A DNA stretch of 8,078 bases, taken from assembly GCA_035519355.1 (NCBI GenBank), contig DATIWM010000053.1:1-8078 (forward strand), in the 5' to 3' direction. Each line of letters starts with the position of its first letter. Positions within the stretch are counted from its first letter, which is position 1. Below the pieces are notes generated by a model, which had not been told where the DNA came from, ran no database searches, and saw only the letters and a list, made by a program, of their open reading frames with translations. Source of the DNA: DAOMFB01 sp035519355 (GTDB lineage: Bacteria; Acidobacteriota; Thermoanaerobaculia; UBA5066). Both the position numbers and the translations under genes were made by a program. Below are positions 5,508 through 8,078 of this stretch, piece by piece.

Positions 5508-7303
5508 TTCAGGTAGCCGAGGCTCTTCAGGTTCTCCACGTATTCCTTCGGGTCGACGGCGACCGCGGCGCCGCGCGGGCGGACGCCCCACGAGGCGACG
5601 GTCGCCGTCGTGACCGCGCCCGGCTGGAGAAGGGAGGCGCAGACCTTTCCGGCCGCCTCGCGCGACGCCGGGATGCCGAGCGCCGCGAGGACCGTCGGGG
5701 TGATGTCGGCCGGCGCAATCGTGGTCGAGGCGCCGGGGCGGGCCAGCGGCCCCGCCAGGCGGAGCACGCCCCCCTCGTCACCCCGGCCGCCGTCGAAGAG
5801 GACGACGACGAGATCCTCCCCCTGGGCCCACGAGGGGTCGTCGAGGAACGCGCGGATCTTCCGTGCCTCCGAGGTCACCGCCTCGGCCAGGACCACGCGG
5901 TCCGAGGCGCTTCGTCCCGGATCGGAAAGCGCCGCGCCGAGGATGTCGAGGCCCGGCAGATAGAGGAGGGAGAGCCGGGGGGTCTCCCGCGCGAGGGCGT
6001 CCCGGAAGACGAGGAGCGCGAAGTCGTCGAGCCCCGAGGCGTCGGCCACGAGGCGGCCCAGCGATCCCGCCGGCAGCGTCGTCCGCGGCGCCAGCGCCGC
6101 GGCGCGGGAGACCGCCTCCGCCGGCCAGCCTTCGCCGGCGAGCGTGCCGCCCGCGCGGGCGGCGAAGAAGAGGTGGTTCGAGAGGATCGTCCCGCCGCCG
6201 TCACCGGCCGGGTAGGTCGTCCACCAGTTCACGACGAGCGACGCGACGCCGGCGCGCCGGGCCACCTCCCAGGCCGCCGGCACCCTCCGCGCCGCCGCCG
6301 TCACCGACTCCCGGCGCGCCGCGCCGAGCGACGGAAGGACCTTGCCGAGGAGAAACGCCGAGACGCCCGTCGGGCGGAGCGGAGAGTCCACGCCGGCGAT
6401 CCGGACGAGATCAAGCGCACCGATGCCGTGGCGCGCGGCGCTCTCGGCCGTGGCGACGGTCGTCCAGAAAGCCGCGAGGTCGCGTTCCGGCTTGACGTAG
6501 CGCGCTCCTCCCGATCCGAACGACGCGGAATAAGTCTCCCGCTCGCCGAGGTACCGGTCCGACCAGCCGTCCACGCCGACGACGACGGCGCGCCGGGCGT
6601 TTGCCGTGACGACGAGCGGCTCGGACGCGGCCGGCTCCCGCCTCACGACCCAGAGGAGGGCTCCCCCCACGAGCGCCAGGAGGACGACGAGAAGCCCCGC
6701 CAGGCCGAGCCGCCGGGGGCTTCCGAAGACCGCCCGGCCCGTCGCGAGGAGCGCCGCGAGGGTCACGCCGCGCGCCGTCCGGACGGCCACGAGGACGGCC
6801 AGCGCGAGCGCCACGAGGACCGCGGCGGCAGCAGTGGGACCCGCGGTCCGGAGCGCCGGGACCGCCGCAGCCACCGCGCCGACGCCGGCAATGACGCCGA
6901 AGCCGGCGGCGATCTCCGTGGCGACGGCGTCCGCGTCGGCCCGCCCGCGGACGCGGAGAAAGGCGGCCCCGACGAGGAGGAGGACGGCGAGGGTGGCCAC
7001 GACGAGCGAGCCCGCGGCGATCCAGAGGAAGAGGACGACCACGTCGCCGGCCGGCAGCGCCGAGGTGACGGCGTTCACGGACGTCTCGACGAGGGCGAGG
7101 GCGAACGCCAGGAAGAGGACCCCGACGGCCGCCCCGAGGAGGAGGCTCTGCGCCCGCGTCCGGGTGGCCAGCGCCCCCTTGAGGACCGCCCCCTCCACGC
7201 CGCGGTCGAGGTAGCCGCGCTCGCGCAGGCGCTCGCGCGCCGCCTCGAACGAGAGAGAGGATTCTTCGGCTCCCTCGTGCGGGGGAGCCTTCGGCTCCGT
7301 CAT
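5504..7303 (-). CDS. Membrane-anchored alkaline-phosphatase-superfamily protein, probably catalytically inactive
   Basis: The 599-residue protein has a short cytoplasmic head, about five membrane spans (near 52-72, 87-114, 130-150, 157-174, 199-219) and a large C-terminal domain. Arginine-rich loops at 117-122 and 175-198 put the N-terminus inside and the C-terminal domain outside the membrane. That domain (about 237-560) matches the type I phosphodiesterase/nucleotide pyrophosphatase fold in order: VVGVDGW (D245), AFWTTVATAESAARHGI, NWWTTYPAG, LYLPGLDILGA (D453), VVVLFDGGRGDEGG (D504) and DITPTVLAALGIP. The nucleophile Ser/Thr expected four residues before W280 is L276. The His of the D-x-x-G-H motif is alanine, and SDHG reads FDGG. 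Only H292 and H377 occur in the whole domain, so a normal two-metal site cannot form. It ends in ENLKSLGYLK. A weak AGAG lies 5 bases before the ATG. It follows the prenyl synthase by 60 bases, in which I see no clear promoter or terminator, and is coupled to the glycosyltransferase. The fold assignment is good; the role is unknown. Confidence 0.85.
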   Translation of the reverse strand: MTEPKAPPHEGAEESSLSFEAARERLRERGYLDRGVEGAVLKGALATRTRAQSLLLGAAVGVLFLAFALALVETSVNAVTSALPAGDVVVLFLWIAAGSLVVATLAVLLLVGAAFLRVRGRADADAVATEIAAGFGVIAGVGAVAAAVPALRTAGPTAAAAVLVALALAVLVAVRTARGVTLAALLATGRAVFGSPRRLGLAGLLVVLLALVGGALLWVVRREPAASEPLVVTANARRAVVVGVDGWSDRYLGERETYSASFGSGGARYVKPERDLAAFWTTVATAESAARHGIGALDLVRIAGVDSPLRPTGVSAFLLGKVLPSLGAARRESVTAAARRVPAAWEVARRAGVASLVVNWWTTYPAGDGGGTILSNHLFFAARAGGTLAGEGWPAEAVSRAAALAPRTTLPAGSLGRLVADASGLDDFALLVFRDALARETPRLSLLYLPGLDILGAALSDPGRSASDRVVLAEAVTSEARKIRAFLDDPSWAQGEDLVVVLFDGGRGDEGGVLRLAGPLARPGASTTIAPADITPTVLAALGIPASREAAGKVCASLLQPGAVTTATVASWGVRPRGAAVAVDPKEYVENLKSLGYLK

Positions 7304-7363
7304 GTGAGCTCTGAAGTTACCCCACGGCGGGATTTCTGCTTAGAAGGAATGAAGAACCGCTCC

Positions 7364-8077
7364 TCAGCTCGTCCGGTCCCGAAGGGCGATGGCGAACGCC
7401 TTCAGCAGCCCGCCTTTCTTCCCGAAGAGGCGGGCCGCCTCGACGGCGTGGTCCGTCAGCTCGGCCACGAGCCGACGGGCTCCCTCGGCGCCCACGTGCC
7501 GGGCGAAGGTCGGGGCCGGAGCGCGGCGCGACTCCTTCCCGGTCCGGGTGGACGGCGCGTGCTCGAGGAGGTCGTCGACGATCTGGAAAGCGAGACCGAC
7601 GTTCTTCGCATAGGAACGGACGGCGGCGAGCTCCTTTTCGCGCGCCCCGCCCAGCACGGCCCCGAACTCCGCCGAGGCGACGAAGAGAGCCCCGGTCTTC
7701 CGCGCGTGGATCGTCTCGAGGCGCTCGAAGGTCGCGGCCGGCTCGGGAGTCCTGAGGTCGAGCGCCTGTCCCGACGCGAGGCCGGCGAGACCGGAGGCCT
7801 CCGAGAGCCGGGAGATCAGGTCGAGAGCCGCCGAGGCCGGAACACCCCTCCCCGAGAGCCCGGCGTCCGCCAGGACCCCGAAGGCCCGCGACAGGAGCGT
7901 GACGGCCGCCAGGATGGCGAGGTCCTCCCCGTGCGCCACATGAAGGGCGGGGCGACCGCGCCGGGTCGTGGCGTCGTCCATCGAGGGGAGGTCGTCGAGC
8001 GCCAGCGAGGCGGCATGGACCATCTCGACGGCGCACGCCGGATCGAGGAGGCGCGCCCGGGGCGCGCCGAAGAGGTC
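7364..8077 (-). CDS. Prenyl diphosphate synthase (FPP/GGPP synthase type), N-terminus outside window
   Basis: This trans-isoprenyl diphosphate synthase condenses isopentenyl diphosphate with an allylic diphosphate in the cytoplasm, supplying quinone, carotenoid or polyprenyl-carrier precursors. The frame stays open to the right edge, and the codons above the ATG at 8023 encode RARLLDPACAVEMVHAASLA, a normal family lead. That ATG is therefore internal, and roughly 50-60 N-terminal residues are missing. The first aspartate-rich motif is DDLPSMDD (7973-7996), followed by RRGRPALH. GQALDL (GQxxD) and ARKTGALF (KT pair) are present. The second motif is FQIVDDLLE, with glutamate as the last acid (7562-7564). 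Alanine rather than tyrosine five residues before the first motif, and general likeness to CrtE-type enzymes, favour geranylgeranyl over farnesyl diphosphate, but this is inference. The lysine usually found in the GKST segment after the second motif is absent (RAPAPTF). It is the first visible gene of the leftward cluster. Confidence 0.94.
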   Translation of the reverse strand, partial: DLFGAPRARLLDPACAVEMVHAASLALDDLPSMDDATTRRGRPALHVAHGEDLAILAAVTLLSRAFGVLADAGLSGRGVPASAALDLISRLSEASGLAGLASGQALDLRTPEPAATFERLETIHARKTGALFVASAEFGAVLGGAREKELAAVRSYAKNVGLAFQIVDDLLEHAPSTRTGKESRRAPAPTFARHVGAEGARRLVAELTDHAVEAARLFGKKGGLLKAFAIALRDRTS

Positions 8078-8078
8078 G

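Noticed and set aside
5508..5591. 28-codon upstream extension of the glycosyltransferase
   Set aside because: The extra residues are Arg- and Pro-rich and come from inside the preceding gene. The ATG at 5507, with its ATGA overlap, is the better start.
7304..7363. Promoter in the 60-base gap before the phosphatase-like gene
   Set aside because: The gap has a small AT-richer stretch, but I could not place a convincing -10 and -35 pair on the - strand.

Overview
The window is about 70-75% G+C over most of its length and densely coded, with six protein genes and no gap longer than about 105 bases. No rRNA, tRNA, CRISPR array, insertion sequence or integrase was seen. The composition, and a C-terminal L-K-S-L-G-Y-L tail of a kind I associate with Acidobacteriota and similar soil or sediment Gram-negatives, suggest a high-GC Gram-negative bacterium. 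The phylum cannot be fixed from this sequence, so Acidobacteriota is only a guess.

Layout, left to right. (1) A + strand SGNH/GDSL hydrolase, cut by the left edge, ends at 917. (2) Converging on it after 34 bases is a - strand PLP enzyme of the cysteine-desulfurase-like class V aminotransferase family (952-2196); it has the PLP lysine but a tyrosine where desulfurases carry their cysteine. (3) A 104-base divergent intergenic region (2197-2300) holds three inverted repeats, a possible leaderless promoter for gene 2, and a possible RNA structure over the start of gene 3. (4) A + strand zinc deacylase of the succinylglutamate desuccinylase/aspartoacylase group (2301-3461). (5) After a 57-base convergent gap comes a leftward cluster, in transcription order: a prenyl diphosphate synthase cut by the right edge (7364-8077), a membrane protein with an alkaline-phosphatase-superfamily domain (5504-7303), and a multi-membrane-span GT-C-like glycosyltransferase with C-terminal TPRs (3519-5507). 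The last two overlap by 4 bases (ATGA).

How they may work together: the prenyl synthase makes an isoprenoid diphosphate precursor, and GT-C enzymes use polyprenyl-phosphate sugars. The right half could therefore be a small envelope-glycosylation module, although the prenyl synthase may simply be a housekeeping neighbour. The phosphatase-like partner has lost the expected nucleophile and the metal-binding histidines, so it looks like a pseudoenzyme, perhaps a structural or regulatory partner of the glycosyltransferase. The glycosyltransferase gene has visibly lower G+C than its neighbours. The divergent pair in the left half may share control, but no common pathway is evident.

The items most worth a second look are the inactive-looking phosphatase domain coupled to the glycosyltransferase, the structured divergent intergenic region, and active-site substitutions in the SGNH hydrolase and the prenyl synthase. 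Nothing here clearly amounts to a new defence or mobile system.
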